The notes: generated by a model from the letters alone, not told the origin. DNA of 52,647 bases from Fen-1308 sp035319125 (GCA_035319125.1 DATHDG010000042.1:1-52647); one strand, 5' to 3'; shown: positions 8,526-17,936, counted from the stretch's first letter. Made by a program: numbers and translations.

Positions 8526-8557
8526 AAGGCGGTCTGATAAAGCAGGCTGCCTTTTTT
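8526..8557 (+). terminator. Intrinsic terminator between rpmA and obgE
   Basis: AAGGCGGTCTG (8526-8536) pairs along all 11 positions (G-U pairs included) with CAGGCTGCCTT (8543-8553) across a six-base loop, followed by a T run to 8557. The T run ends four bases before the likely obgE ATG (8562), so it would cap the ribosomal protein operon and limit read-through into obgE. Confidence 0.85.
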
Positions 8558-8561
8558 GTTT

Positions 8562-9578
8562 ATGCAATTTGTTGATTATGTAAATATTTACATTAGGGCA
8601 GGCGATGGCGGACGGGGTTGCGTGAGCTTTCGTCGGGAAAAGTACGTGCCTAAGGGTGGCCCGAATGGTGGTGATGGCGGCAGAGGTGGACATATAATCA
8701 TTCGAGCTTCGAGTGGACTGAATACTCTTCTTGATCAGCGATATAAGAAAGAATATAAAGCACAGAATGGCGAGCATGGAAAAGGCAGTAACAAACATGG
8801 AAAGAATGGCGAAGACCTGGTTATTTTCGTACCAGTGGGTACACTTATAACAGATTCTGAAAACGATGAGATTGTTGCAGACCTGGATTCCGACGGCGCA
8901 GAAATACTGGCTGCCAAAGGGGGCAGGGGTGGTCTTGGTAATGCACACTTTGCAACGCCTACGCGCCAAGTGCCGCGATTCGCACAGCCGGGAGAAGAGG
9001 GCGAGGAAAAACGGTTTGTGCTCGAATTAAAACTTTTGGCTGATGTAGGTTTAATCGGCCTTCCTAACGCAGGCAAATCAACCTTGATTTCAGCCATATC
9101 GTCTGCAAAACCGAAAATTGCTGATTATCCTTTCACAACGCTTGTGCCCAATCTTGGAGTTGTTAAGTATCGGGATCATACTAGTTTCGTGGTGGCTGAT
9201 ATACCCGGCCTTATCGAAGGCGCACACGAGGGTGCTGGTCTTGGGTTCCAGTTCTTGCGTCATGTGGAGAGGACATCAATGCTTCTTCACTTGGTTGACG
9301 TTTCTGATTCGGCATCTGCAGATCCCATTGCAGATTTTGAAAAGATAAACCGGGAATTAGTATTATACAGTCGAGAGCTGACAAATAAGCCGATGACTGT
9401 AGTCGGGACAAAGACTGATCAGGCCTTTGACGGGACCAGGCTTTTGAAGCTTACGGAGTATTGCCGTACGAAGGACATAGACTTTTTCGGCATATCAGCT
9501 GTTACGGGTGAGGGCTTGGAGCATTTGCTTATTCATATAGTTCGGAAGATTGAAGAAATGCGGGCATGCAAAGAATAG
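8562..9578 (+). CDS. obgE: GTPase Obg
   Basis: Essential GTPase tied to late 50S subunit assembly and stress responses. The protein has 338 residues. The glycine-rich Obg fold (1-157) includes DGGRGCVSFRREKY and GGRGGLGNAHFAT. The G domain has the P-loop GLPNAGKST (166-174), DYPFTTL and DIPG. The G4 motif reads TKTD rather than NKxD, a tolerated variant. The start is set at ATG 8562; an in-frame TTG lies two codons upstream (8556). No ribosome site is visible because the terminator hairpin occupies that position. The 3' end overlaps proB by 13 bases. Confidence 0.97.
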   Translation: MQFVDYVNIYIRAGDGGRGCVSFRREKYVPKGGPNGGDGGRGGHIIIRASSGLNTLLDQRYKKEYKAQNGEHGKGSNKHGKNGEDLVIFVPVGTLITDSENDEIVADLDSDGAEILAAKGGRGGLGNAHFATPTRQVPRFAQPGEEGEEKRFVLELKLLADVGLIGLPNAGKSTLISAISSAKPKIADYPFTTLVPNLGVVKYRDHTSFVVADIPGLIEGAHEGAGLGFQFLRHVERTSMLLHLVDVSDSASADPIADFEKINRELVLYSRELTNKPMTVVGTKTDQAFDGTRLLKLTEYCRTKDIDFFGISAVTGEGLEHLLIHIVRKIEEMRACKE

Positions 9579-10669
9579 TAGTTAAAATAGGCAGCAACAT
9601 ACTGACTCATTCCAATGGTCGGCTTAACCATAAGAGGATTCATTCGATAGCCCATGATGTTTCACTGGCGAGTGAAGCTGGTTACGAAGTCGTACTGGTT
9701 TCATCCGGTGCTATTGCCGCCGGCATGGAAAAGATGGGTTTGACCGAAAAACCGACAGAAATTGTGCTGAAACAGGCAGCTGCGGCAGCAGGCCAGTCAT
9801 CACTCATGAGGATTTACGAGCGCAGTTTCGGCAGGCATAACAAGAAGGTGGCCCAGATCCTGCTTACGCGCAATGTCGTATCATTCAGACCTACTTATCT
9901 TAACTCCCGAAATACCTTAAATACATTGCTTTCATACGGACTTATTCCGATAGTGAACGAAAATGATACCGTTGCAACTGATGAAATTAAATTTGGAGAT
10001 AATGATCATCTGGCAGCTATTGTCGCCGGCCTTATCGATGCAGACCGGCTAATCATTCTGTCTGATGTCGATGGATTGTACTCAGCAGATCCCAAGAAAG
10101 ATGACAAGGCTCGTATAATCCCGTTTGTGCGTGAGATTACGCCTGCGCTTGAAGCCAGGGCAGGAGGCGCTGGAAGCCGTGTCGGCACCGGTGGTATGTA
10201 TTCGAAACTATTGGCAGCTAAGAAGGCTACATCTTTCGGCATAGGCGTCAATATAATCAGCGGGAAGAGAAAAGGTCTACTGATTTCGCTCCTTGGCGGA
10301 ACACATCACGGTACGGAATTTATATCTAAAAAGAGGGATATGACTTCAAGAAAAGCGTGGATTGCTTACGCGATGAGCCCCAGGGGGAAACTTGTACTTG
10401 ATGATGGTGCTGTTCATGCATTGATGAACGGCGGAAAAAGTTTGCTGCCTTCGGGGATAATAAGCATAGAAGGAAATTTCGGTCATAATGAGGCCGTAGT
10501 GTGCCTGGATCAGAACGGCAATAGGATCGCAAAAGGCATTGTGAATTATTCCTCGTTAGAGCTGGATATGATCAAAGGCAAGAAGACTTCAGAGATTCAG
10601 AATATTCTTGGAGTCAAACATGATGATGAGATCATCCACCGCGATAACATGGTGATTCTACAAAAATAA
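9566..10669 (+). CDS. proB: Glutamate 5-kinase
   Basis: Phosphorylates glutamate to gamma-glutamyl phosphate, the first step of proline synthesis. The 367-residue protein has the amino acid kinase domain (about 1-255), with VVKIGSNIL, SSGAIAAGM, NENDTVATDEIKFGDND and LSDVDGLYSADP. A C-terminal PUA domain follows (about 275-355; SLLPSGIISIEGNFGHNEAV). The start overlaps the end of obgE by 13 bases, implying coupled translation. The proA partner is not in the window. The gene converges on glyS with only eight bases between the stops. Confidence 0.97.
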   Translation: MQRIVVKIGSNILTHSNGRLNHKRIHSIAHDVSLASEAGYEVVLVSSGAIAAGMEKMGLTEKPTEIVLKQAAAAAGQSSLMRIYERSFGRHNKKVAQILLTRNVVSFRPTYLNSRNTLNTLLSYGLIPIVNENDTVATDEIKFGDNDHLAAIVAGLIDADRLIILSDVDGLYSADPKKDDKARIIPFVREITPALEARAGGAGSRVGTGGMYSKLLAAKKATSFGIGVNIISGKRKGLLISLLGGTHHGTEFISKKRDMTSRKAWIAYAMSPRGKLVLDDGAVHALMNGGKSLLPSGIISIEGNFGHNEAVVCLDQNGNRIAKGIVNYSSLELDMIKGKKTSEIQNILGVKHDDEIIHRDNMVILQK

Positions 10670-10677
10670 TTTGCAAG

Positions 10678-12768
10678 TTAAGTCAGCTTTGAAAAATCTG
10701 CAATTCTTAATCCAAGCGCCTGCACTGACTTAAGCAATGCAAGGCGGTTCTGCTTGATCTCTTCGTTCTTGTCCATAATAAGCACTTTGTCGAAGAAATT
10801 ATTGACAACATCCTTAAGAGTAATCAGAACATCGACAGCTTCCAAGTACTTCTCGTCTTTGATGCAGTCTGCAATTAATGGTGTGGCTCGCTCCACTGCA
10901 TTGTGAAGTGATTTTTCTTCGTCTAAAGCCAACAGCGATTTATTAATCTCAGATGCAGCAGCCTTAGGCGCTATGTTATTTATTCGCTTCATCATTAATA
11001 AAAAGCCTTCATAATCGCTGTAAGACTTAAGGCGCATCAATGCATCCATCTTTTCTTTAACCATGAATAATGGCTCGGACCCTATAAAAGGTGTAATGGA
11101 CGCTATGACGTCTGCCGAATAACCGGCAGGTTGAAAGATGGGATCAAAACGCTGCTCGAAAAAGCGTATTATGCTGCCGATGATATTATCTTTTTCCATT
11201 ACATCATATGGCTTGAGCACTTCAGGCAGCAGATCAGCTAATGAAATATTAAAATGCTTATCAATTAAAATAAGCAGCGCCCCGATGGTTTGCCTTCTCA
11301 ATGCAAACGGATCTTCTGTCCCAGATGGTGCCATTCCGATCATGAAAAAAGAAGCTATATTATCAAGTTTGTCGGCTAGGCTCACGATGGCACCGGTTAT
11401 ACTTTCCGGCAGCGAATCGCCGGAAAATCTGGGTAAATATTGCTCTTTGATTGCTACTGATACTTCTCTCCGCCGTCCTTCGTTCAGGGCATAATAATGT
11501 CCCATTATCCCCTGAAGCTCCGGGAATTCGCGTACTACACCGGAGATAAGATCAGCTTTTGACAGCAGTGCCGCAGTCCGAGCATCTTCTTTTCTGTCAG
11601 GACAGCACTTACTTGCGATGAATGCCGCCAGCGCTGATGCTCTGATGCACTTTTCATGAATGCTTCCCAAACGATCATGGAACACTACATTTTTGAGCCC
11701 TTCCAGCCGGGATACAAGAGGCACTTTCTTGTCCTCTTCAAAGTAAAAGCGTGCATCCTCGAAGCGCGCCTTTATAACCTTCTCGGCACCTTTTCTTACA
11801 GTATCAGTATTATCAAGGCGAGTATTGCTCACAACGATAAAATTATTGACCAGACTTCCCCTGCCGTCTTCCAGAGCGAAATATTTCTGATGGTCCTTCA
11901 TGACTGTTACAAGGAGTTCTTTTGGCAGACTTAAATATTCAGACGGAAATGCGCCAAGCATGGGAACCGGATACTCTATCAGATACATTACATGGTTCAT
12001 CAGTTCTTCATCTTCAACCATAATGCCATTGACCGATGCTGCCAGTTTGGTGGTACCGTCAGAAATCATCTTTCTTCGTTCCATCGGATCCAGGATGACA
12101 AAATTATTCCTTAGCAGGTTTATATATGTTTTTGCATCTTTGATCTCGAAGGCTGCAGGTGACAAAAAGCGGTGTCCCCTTGTGGTATTACCACTAGTCA
12201 ATCCCTCAAACTCAAATTGCACTTTCTGATTGTCATAAATGGATAAGATCCAATGGACAGGCCTGACAAAGCGGAAATCACCAGAGCCCCAGCGCATTGC
12301 TTTTGGAAAATGAAGAGATGTTAGTAGTTTCGGCAGCAGGTCTGGCAGCACTTCCGCGGTTGAGGCTGAAGACTCTTTAACAGAAGCGAAGACATAGCGG
12401 CCTTTCCCTTTTTCCTTAACCGCAATATCTCCGATATCGATTCCGTTATTTCTTGCGAATGCTTCAGCCGCTTTAGTCGGCTTACCATCTTTGTCAAAAG
12501 CAACGTTCTCAGGAGGTCCCCATACATCCTTTTGTGATGCTGTCTGAGTGCGTTGCAGTTCAACTATCATGGAAAGCCTGCGTGGCGTAGCAAGGGCTCT
12601 GAGATCATGTGTCAAGATACGATACTCGCTGAAAAGCTTTTCTGCACTCTCCTGTATTTTGACTATTGCCTCTGATAGAAAGCGCGCCGGTATTTCTTCA
12701 GTACCTATTTCGAAAATTAGTAGCGCCGCGGAATTTATTGTCTTAGGTGCATGATTATTGATGGTCAT
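10678..12768 (-). CDS. glyS: Glycyl-tRNA synthetase beta subunit
   Basis: Beta chain of the alpha2beta2 bacterial glycyl-tRNA synthetase, needed for tRNA-Gly recognition. The 696 residues open with the family signature LIFEIGTEEIPARFL and include RWGSGDFRFVRPVHWIL, the HD-like region (about 390-530) with DPFALRRQTIGAL, and the C-terminal anticodon-binding domain (about 590-690). Length is normal. The ATG overlaps the end of glyQ by 14 bases and has an AGAGGA ribosome site inside glyQ, so the subunits are made together. Confidence 0.98.
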   Translation of the reverse strand: MTINNHAPKTINSAALLIFEIGTEEIPARFLSEAIVKIQESAEKLFSEYRILTHDLRALATPRRLSMIVELQRTQTASQKDVWGPPENVAFDKDGKPTKAAEAFARNNGIDIGDIAVKEKGKGRYVFASVKESSASTAEVLPDLLPKLLTSLHFPKAMRWGSGDFRFVRPVHWILSIYDNQKVQFEFEGLTSGNTTRGHRFLSPAAFEIKDAKTYINLLRNNFVILDPMERRKMISDGTTKLAASVNGIMVEDEELMNHVMYLIEYPVPMLGAFPSEYLSLPKELLVTVMKDHQKYFALEDGRGSLVNNFIVVSNTRLDNTDTVRKGAEKVIKARFEDARFYFEEDKKVPLVSRLEGLKNVVFHDRLGSIHEKCIRASALAAFIASKCCPDRKEDARTAALLSKADLISGVVREFPELQGIMGHYYALNEGRRREVSVAIKEQYLPRFSGDSLPESITGAIVSLADKLDNIASFFMIGMAPSGTEDPFALRRQTIGALLILIDKHFNISLADLLPEVLKPYDVMEKDNIIGSIIRFFEQRFDPIFQPAGYSADVIASITPFIGSEPLFMVKEKMDALMRLKSYSDYEGFLLMMKRINNIAPKAAASEINKSLLALDEEKSLHNAVERATPLIADCIKDEKYLEAVDVLITLKDVVNNFFDKVLIMDKNEEIKQNRLALLKSVQALGLRIADFSKLT

Positions 12769-13639
12769 TATTCCTCTTTAAAAGCGGAAAATTCATCGAT
12801 TCACGCTGCTGCAGGAAAGCTTCTGCACACGCTTTGGCAAGCGCTCTCACTCTCGCTATGTAACCTGTGCGTTCAGTTACCGAAATAACGCCTCTTGCAT
12901 CTAGAAGATTGAAGGTGTGGGAACACTTAAGGCAATATTCATATGCCGGCATAACAAGACCGATGTCATGCATCCTTTTCGATTCGCTTTCATACGATTC
13001 AAACTGGGGGACAAGTAAATCAGTATTTGCATGGTCGAAGTTGAATTTTGAAAACTCAACTTCGTCTTGTTTATGGATCTCTCCGTATTTGATCCCCTTG
13101 CACCATTCGATATCGAATATATTGTCGATGTCCTGAAGGTACATGGCGATTCTTTCAAGGCCATATGTTATTTCCAGCGATACAGGCTTAAGGTCAATTC
13201 CTCCCACTTGCTGAAAATATGTAAATTGGGTGATTTCCATTCCGTCAAGCCAGACTTCCCACCCTAATCCCCATGCACCCAGGGTAGGAGATTCCCAGTC
13301 ATCTTCTACAAAACGTATATCATGCCTTAAAGCTTCAATTCCCAGCATCGCAAGACTTTCGAGATAAAAGTCCTGGCTTTCCATTGGCGAGGGCTTCAGA
13401 ATGACCTGATACTGATAATAATGCTGCAGCCGGTTGGGATTCTGGCCATACCTGCCATCTGTTGGCCTTCGGCATGGCTCGACATAAGCTGTTTTCCATG
13501 GCTCAGGTCCAAGAACCCTAAAAAAAGTCGCAGGATGAAAAGTTCCGGCACCGACTTCAAGATCATAGGGCTGCAGTATCAGGCAGCCCTTACGGGTCCA
13601 GTATTCGTTCAATCGAGCTATCAGATCTTGAAAGTACAT
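12755..13639 (-). CDS. glyQ: Glycyl-tRNA synthetase alpha subunit
   Basis: Catalytic chain of the heterotetrameric class II glycyl-tRNA synthetase (294 residues). It shows the family motifs YWTRKGCLILQPYDLEVGAG near the N terminus, EPCRRPTDGRYG (about 55-66), QYQVILKPSP and the long conserved GLGWEVWLDGMEITQFTYFQ region. This two-subunit form is typical of most bacteria other than Thermus-type and eukaryote-like lineages. No clear Shine-Dalgarno sequence precedes the ATG. It is transcribed divergently from the DEAD-box helicase gene across about 200 bases. Confidence 0.98.
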   Translation of the reverse strand: MYFQDLIARLNEYWTRKGCLILQPYDLEVGAGTFHPATFFRVLGPEPWKTAYVEPCRRPTDGRYGQNPNRLQHYYQYQVILKPSPMESQDFYLESLAMLGIEALRHDIRFVEDDWESPTLGAWGLGWEVWLDGMEITQFTYFQQVGGIDLKPVSLEITYGLERIAMYLQDIDNIFDIEWCKGIKYGEIHKQDEVEFSKFNFDHANTDLLVPQFESYESESKRMHDIGLVMPAYEYCLKCSHTFNLLDARGVISVTERTGYIARVRALAKACAEAFLQQRESMNFPLLKRNNDHQ

Positions 13640-13842
13640 GAAATTAAATAATAAATTATCCTTTATGAAGCGCCTATATTATATGAATAAAGGACTCTTT
13701 GTCAAACGTGCAAAATTGCTCTGTTAGACAGTTATCGGATGAAATGACTTCTTTCATTAATCAAGCTGGTGAGAGTATACTTAACAGTAATTAAAGTGAA
13801 TAGTTTAAAATCTTGGGATGATATCCCTTTACGGAGTCAATA

Positions 13843-15393
13843 ATGCGGTTTGATGATTTTTCGTTGAGCAAAGAAACCATGAAGGCGCTCTCAAAAATCG
13901 GGTTTGAGGAGCCGACGCCGATTCAGGTTTCAGCAATTCCAATTATTTTGAGGGGCGGTGATGTTATAGGTCAGGCTCAGACGGGAACCGGCAAGACTGC
14001 TGCTTTCGGCATTCCGATTGTCGAAGCACTTCAGCGCAGCAAAAAGACATTTGCGCTTGTACTTGAACCTACCCGCGAACTTGCAGTTCAGGTGTCTGAG
14101 GAAATAAGCAATATTGGCAGATATAAAAAAGTGCAGGTCCTTCCGGTCTATGGGGGCAAATCAATAGAAAATCAGATCAAAGCATTCAAGCGGGGAGTAG
14201 ATATCGTAGTTGGCACTCCCGGGCGAATTCTCGATCACATCAGGCGCAAGACATTTTCATTGTCTGAGTTAAGAATTGTTGTTCTCGATGAGGCAGATGA
14301 AATGCTTGATATGGGCTTTATCGAGGATATTGAAACAATTTTGACCCAGACTCCTCCTGAACGACAGACCTTGCTCTTTTCAGCGACCATGCCGGAGCCC
14401 ATTTTATCCATAGCAAAGAAGTATATGAAGAAGCCTGAAAAGATACGTGTAAACCCGGGCAGCATGGTTGTTCCGAAGATAAAGCAGGTTTTTTATGAAG
14501 TGAGAAACGAAGATAAAATTAATGCCTTGGCACGACTGCTGGATGTTGAAGACCCGACGCTCGCTATTGTGTTTTGCCATACAAAGAGAGACGTTGATGA
14601 AGTCAATCAGAAACTACAGCATATGGGATATAACACTGATGCTTTGCACGGGGATTATTCTCAGGCGCGGCGTGAAGAGGTCATGAACAAATTCAGAAAG
14701 GGCCAGGTGGAAATACTGATTGCGACGGATGTTGCTGCCAGGGGACTTGATATCCAAAACGTATCTCATGTATTTAATTTCAGCATTCCTCAGAACCCTG
14801 ACAACTATATTCACAGGATAGGCAGAACGGGCAGGGCAGGAAAATCAGGTATCGCAATAACTTTTGTGACACCAAGGGAATATACATTTTTGCGCCAGAT
14901 TGAGAAAAAGGCACAGACTGTAATAGGAAAGAAGAAACTGCCGTCGCACAAAGACGCTCTTGAGGCACTTAAGAAGAATATTGAAATGTCTCTGAAAGCA
15001 ATTATTAATGAGAAACAGCATCTGATTTATGCTGATGTAGTAAATCAACTCACTGAACTCTCTAGCCCGAATGATCTCGCTGCTGCTGCCCTTTTTGCGG
15101 CTTATGGAGAGTTACCCGGAGAAATGCCCTCGGTGGACCGTCCTGAAGGGAGCGGACGTAGAGTCAGACTTTTTATGACTGTTGGACGCAAAGATAAGAT
15201 AAATGTAGCTGACATAGTCCAGTCGATAGCATCCGAAGCAAGGATACCACAAAGGAAGATCGCGAACGTGCGAGTAATGGACAAATTTACATTTGTTGAT
15301 GTTCCTGAGGAATTTGCGGACTGTATAATAGGATCACTGAATGACATGGTTTTGAAGGGCAGGAAGATCAGGGTTGCGGAAGCTCGGAAGTGA
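13843..15393 (+). CDS. DEAD-box ATP-dependent RNA helicase with DbpA-type RNA-binding domain
   Basis: RNA helicase of 516 residues, likely acting in ribosome assembly or cold adaptation. The Q motif FEEPTPIQ (21-28), motif I AQTGTGKT (45-52), PTREL, DEAD (149-152), SAT (180-182) and HRIGRTGRAG (324-333) are all intact. The C-terminal RRM-like domain (about 441-514; LFMTVGRKDKINVADIV, FTFVDVPEEFA) is the DbpA/CsdA type that targets structured RNA. Whether it equals DeaD/CsdA or DbpA cannot be decided by eye. A GGAG ribosome site lies about ten bases before the ATG. Confidence 0.93.
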   Translation: MRFDDFSLSKETMKALSKIGFEEPTPIQVSAIPIILRGGDVIGQAQTGTGKTAAFGIPIVEALQRSKKTFALVLEPTRELAVQVSEEISNIGRYKKVQVLPVYGGKSIENQIKAFKRGVDIVVGTPGRILDHIRRKTFSLSELRIVVLDEADEMLDMGFIEDIETILTQTPPERQTLLFSATMPEPILSIAKKYMKKPEKIRVNPGSMVVPKIKQVFYEVRNEDKINALARLLDVEDPTLAIVFCHTKRDVDEVNQKLQHMGYNTDALHGDYSQARREEVMNKFRKGQVEILIATDVAARGLDIQNVSHVFNFSIPQNPDNYIHRIGRTGRAGKSGIAITFVTPREYTFLRQIEKKAQTVIGKKKLPSHKDALEALKKNIEMSLKAIINEKQHLIYADVVNQLTELSSPNDLAAAALFAAYGELPGEMPSVDRPEGSGRRVRLFMTVGRKDKINVADIVQSIASEARIPQRKIANVRVMDKFTFVDVPEEFADCIIGSLNDMVLKGRKIRVAEARK

Positions 15394-15473
15394 CATGCAT
15401 AGATAATTTTTCTTGCAGCAGGCGTAGACGGATTCCGTTGCCAAAGAATACTTTCATTTAAAGAGTAAACGCC

Positions 15474-16148
15474 ATGAGAATACTTCTTGTTGAAGACGAA
15501 AAAGGGGTTGCTAATTTTGTAAGAAAGGGACTTGAAGAGGAACATTATACTGTTGATCATGAAATTAATGGTCTCGACGCTCTTAGCTATATAACGACAA
15601 ACCAATACGATCTGATCATTTTGGACATAATGCTCCCCGGACTGAACGGTATTGAGATATGCAAGAAGATCAGGTCTGATGGTATTCACACGCCGGTGAT
15701 GATGCTTACTGCCCGAGAATCGATTGGTGATAAAGTGCTGGCTCTCGACAGCGGAGCTGATGACTATCTTACGAAGCCTTTTTCATTCGACGAATTCCTG
15801 GCAAGGGTGAGAGCGCTTCTGAGAAGGAAAAAAGACTCTCTTACTGAATTGTCATGGGGAGCGCTCCGTCTGGATATTGTTGCACATAAAACGTTTATTG
15901 AAGATAAGGAAATTGTACTGAGTCCTAAAGAGTATGCAATTCTTCAGTATCTATTGAGAAATAAAGGCCGGATCGTGTCCCGAACTCAAATCCTGGAAAA
16001 CGTGTGGGGCTATGATCATAACCCGGCAACCAACGTTGTCGATGTCCATATTAAAACTTTGAGGGAAAAACTGGGTCATTCCCTTGAAGGCGATATTATC
16101 AGGAGCGTCAGAGGCGTAGGATATACAATCGACAGTGAAGGTGAATGA
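15474..16148 (+). CDS. OmpR/PhoB-family response regulator
   Basis: Response regulator of 224 residues: receiver domain (1-118) with E7/D8, phospho-acceptor D51 in LIILDIMLPG and the lysine of DYLTKPF, followed by a winged-helix DNA-binding domain (about 125-221; LSPKEYAILQYLL, VVDVHIKTLREKLG, IRSVRGVGYTI). It precedes a sensor kinase that is its likely partner, separated by 112 bases rich in TTCAT elements. The signal is unknown; sequence resembles the CusR/CopR-like clade, but metal sensing is not shown. Confidence 0.94.
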   Translation: MRILLVEDEKGVANFVRKGLEEEHYTVDHEINGLDALSYITTNQYDLIILDIMLPGLNGIEICKKIRSDGIHTPVMMLTARESIGDKVLALDSGADDYLTKPFSFDEFLARVRALLRRKKDSLTELSWGALRLDIVAHKTFIEDKEIVLSPKEYAILQYLLRNKGRIVSRTQILENVWGYDHNPATNVVDVHIKTLREKLGHSLEGDIIRSVRGVGYTIDSEGE

Positions 16149-16260
16149 GCCCGCATAATTTATGAAGAAAATTTCATGAAAAATTTATCTTTAATTCATT
16201 TGTCTGCTGTATCCTTAATGTTGACGCAAAATATATTGCTGCCACGGGGCCCGGCTCTAA
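16149..16260 (+). promoter_or_regulatory. A+T-rich linker between regulator and kinase with TTCAT repeats
   Basis: The 112-base gap is unusually long for a regulator-kinase operon. It contains TTTCATGAAA plus another ATTCATT within about 35 bases (16180-16215), spaced roughly by helical turns. It may be an autoregulatory operator or an internal promoter; nothing proves either. Confidence 0.3.
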
Positions 16261-17511
16261 ATGATCAAACCGACTCAGCGAAAGCTGACATTTATCTTTA
16301 CCACTATAGTCATCGTATTCAACGCTTTAGTTCTTTTAATTAGTTTTATCACCTTTAACCGCAGCCTTACCAGAAGTCTCAAGAATCATATTAATCATGA
16401 CGTCCAGGATGAATATCTTGCCTATGCCAAGAACGGTGATTTTAAAACCCTTGAAGAAATGAGGGAGCATGAATATTTTCAGGTATTTGATCAGGAGGGA
16501 AAATTAATATCCGGCACGTACGGATTTCAGTTTTTCAATCTTCCCGTCAATAGGGATTTAATTGCGCAGGCACTATCAGGCAAGCAGAAATATGATACAG
16601 TCGACTATAACAATGAACGTTATCTTGTCTCCTATGTCCAAGTTGATGATCAAAATGTAAGCAGGGTTGCGATGCCTCTGGCAGCCATTCTGGCTTATGA
16701 AAGAAACTTTGTTAATCTGTCGTTATTGATGATGCCGGTGCTGCTTGTAATTTCTTTTTTGGTCAGCCGATATCTTGTAAATCAAGCCATGAAGCCCATC
16801 GCTGACGTGTTTGCCTTTCATGAGAATTTTTCTTCAAATGTGACTCACGAGCTGAGATCTCCCCTTGCATCACTCAAGGGCAATGTCGAAGTTGCTCTGC
16901 GGAAAGAAAGAAGTATTGATGATTATAGAGAGACGCTCAGGCTCGGTCTGCGAGAAGTTGATCGCATGGTTGATATGATCAATAACCTTTATATGCTGGC
17001 CTCCTCTAAATTTCGACCTCTTGACTTGATGAAGAAAGAGACAAACCTTGGGTCGCTGATAAGAAAAATAGTCGAAGCTAGAAGGCCGGATATTATTTCA
17101 AAAAAATTAAGCATCGATATGACCGGAATTGACGAAGTGAAGTACAGTTGCGATCATGCACTTATGAGGCGTGCAATTGCAAATCTGATAGACAATGCAG
17201 TTAAATATACTCCTGAAGGTGGCATCATAGGCCTTGAGCTTCACAGGGACGAACAGCGATTAACCTTGACTATTTCTAACACGTGCGACGGCTTTAACCG
17301 GGAAGAGATGAAGAATTTCTTTCAACCTTTCAGCAGGGGGCAAAATGCCATTCAACGTGGAATAGACGGCAAGGGGCTGGGTTTGTATATTGCCCGCTAT
17401 ATAGTAAAATCGCACGGTGGCGAGATCACCGTCAAGACAACCTCTGATCGCCTCTGCACGGTAGAAATAACATATAAAACATCCAGCTCCAGCTTGCTGA
17501 AGCTCATTTGA
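16261..17511 (+). CDS. Sensor histidine kinase
   Basis: Inner-membrane kinase of 416 residues. TM1 spans about 11-32, a periplasmic sensor of about 118 residues follows, and TM2 spans about 151-173. The DHp helix comes almost at once: H196 in NVTHELRSPL. The ATPase domain (about 290-408) has NLIDNAVKYT, GKGLGLYIARYIVKSHGG. Between TM2 and the phospho-accepting histidine only about 22 residues are present, so there is no full HAMP domain; a similar short MKPI-type linker is known in cyanobacterial kinases. The likely partner is the OmpR-type regulator upstream. No ribosome site is visible at the ATG. Confidence 0.93.
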   Translation: MIKPTQRKLTFIFTTIVIVFNALVLLISFITFNRSLTRSLKNHINHDVQDEYLAYAKNGDFKTLEEMREHEYFQVFDQEGKLISGTYGFQFFNLPVNRDLIAQALSGKQKYDTVDYNNERYLVSYVQVDDQNVSRVAMPLAAILAYERNFVNLSLLMMPVLLVISFLVSRYLVNQAMKPIADVFAFHENFSSNVTHELRSPLASLKGNVEVALRKERSIDDYRETLRLGLREVDRMVDMINNLYMLASSKFRPLDLMKKETNLGSLIRKIVEARRPDIISKKLSIDMTGIDEVKYSCDHALMRRAIANLIDNAVKYTPEGGIIGLELHRDEQRLTLTISNTCDGFNREEMKNFFQPFSRGQNAIQRGIDGKGLGLYIARYIVKSHGGEITVKTTSDRLCTVEITYKTSSSSLLKLI

Positions 17512-17545
17512 CAAGGCAAACATCATTATTCTATAGTTAATCAGC

Positions 17546-17632
17546 CTGGGGGAGGCATGGGCCTGAGAGTTTCCTGTTATTGGAAAGACCCCTGAACCTG
17601 ATCCGGATAATTCCGGCGTAGGAAATGGTAGC
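17546..17632 (+). promoter_or_regulatory. TPP (thi-box) riboswitch
   Basis: It contains the core thi-box elements: a GGGGGAGGC 5' block, CCTGAGAG (17562-17569), ACCCCTGAACCTGATCC (17588-17604) and the 3' GGATAATTCCGGCGTAGG element. These form the pyrimidine- and pyrophosphate-binding arms of the thiamine pyrophosphate aptamer. A terminator hairpin follows directly, so high TPP should stop transcription before thiS. Confidence 0.96.
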
Positions 17633-17643
17633 AACTTTAAAGG

Positions 17644-17676
17644 AACCCTTATTCCGGCCAGGATAGGGGTTTTTTG
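17644..17676 (+). terminator. Expression-platform terminator of the TPP riboswitch
   Basis: AACCCTTATTCC (from 17644) pairs with GGATAGGGGTT (17661-17671) with one or two G-U pairs, followed by a run of T to 17675. It stands 12 bases after the aptamer and 15 before thiS, the usual layout for transcriptional control in this riboswitch class. Confidence 0.9.
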
Positions 17677-17690
17677 TTTTTCAGAATATC

Positions 17691-17888
17691 ATGAATATTT
17701 TATTGAACGGAGAAAGCAAACAAACAAAATGCAAGACAGTGTCTGAGCTTCTAAATGAGCTCGACATCAGGCTTGGTCGGGTTGCAGTGGAGGTGAACTT
17801 GCAGATTATAAGGAAGACAGATTATGAATCGCATCAATTGTCGGAAGGCGATATAGTAGAAATTGTCAACTTTGTAGGAGGCGGATAG
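17691..17888 (+). CDS. thiS: Sulfur carrier protein ThiS
   Basis: Ubiquitin-like sulfur carrier of 65 residues that donates sulfur as a C-terminal thiocarboxylate for the thiazole ring of thiamine. It has the beta-grasp start MNILLNGE, the ALQV-like segment GRVAVEVNLQII, and the required Gly-Gly C terminus (NFVGGG). It is first in the riboswitch-controlled thiSGEC operon. No clear ribosome site precedes the ATG. The adenylating enzyme ThiF is not in this operon. Confidence 0.96.
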   Translation: MNILLNGESKQTKCKTVSELLNELDIRLGRVAVEVNLQIIRKTDYESHQLSEGDIVEIVNFVGGG

Positions 17889-17936
17889 TTCATCTAAGCA
17901 AGCAGATACTTCTCGTATTTACATATGGAGGTGTGC

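Noticed and set aside
8562..9578. TKTD in place of NKxD in Obg as loss of guanine specificity
   Set aside because: TKxD is an accepted G4 variant in small GTPases and all other G motifs are intact.
16261..17511. Missing HAMP domain in the OmpR-partner kinase as a deletion
   Set aside because: A short MKPI-type linker between TM2 and the DHp helix also occurs in intact cyanobacterial-type kinases, and the frame is continuous.
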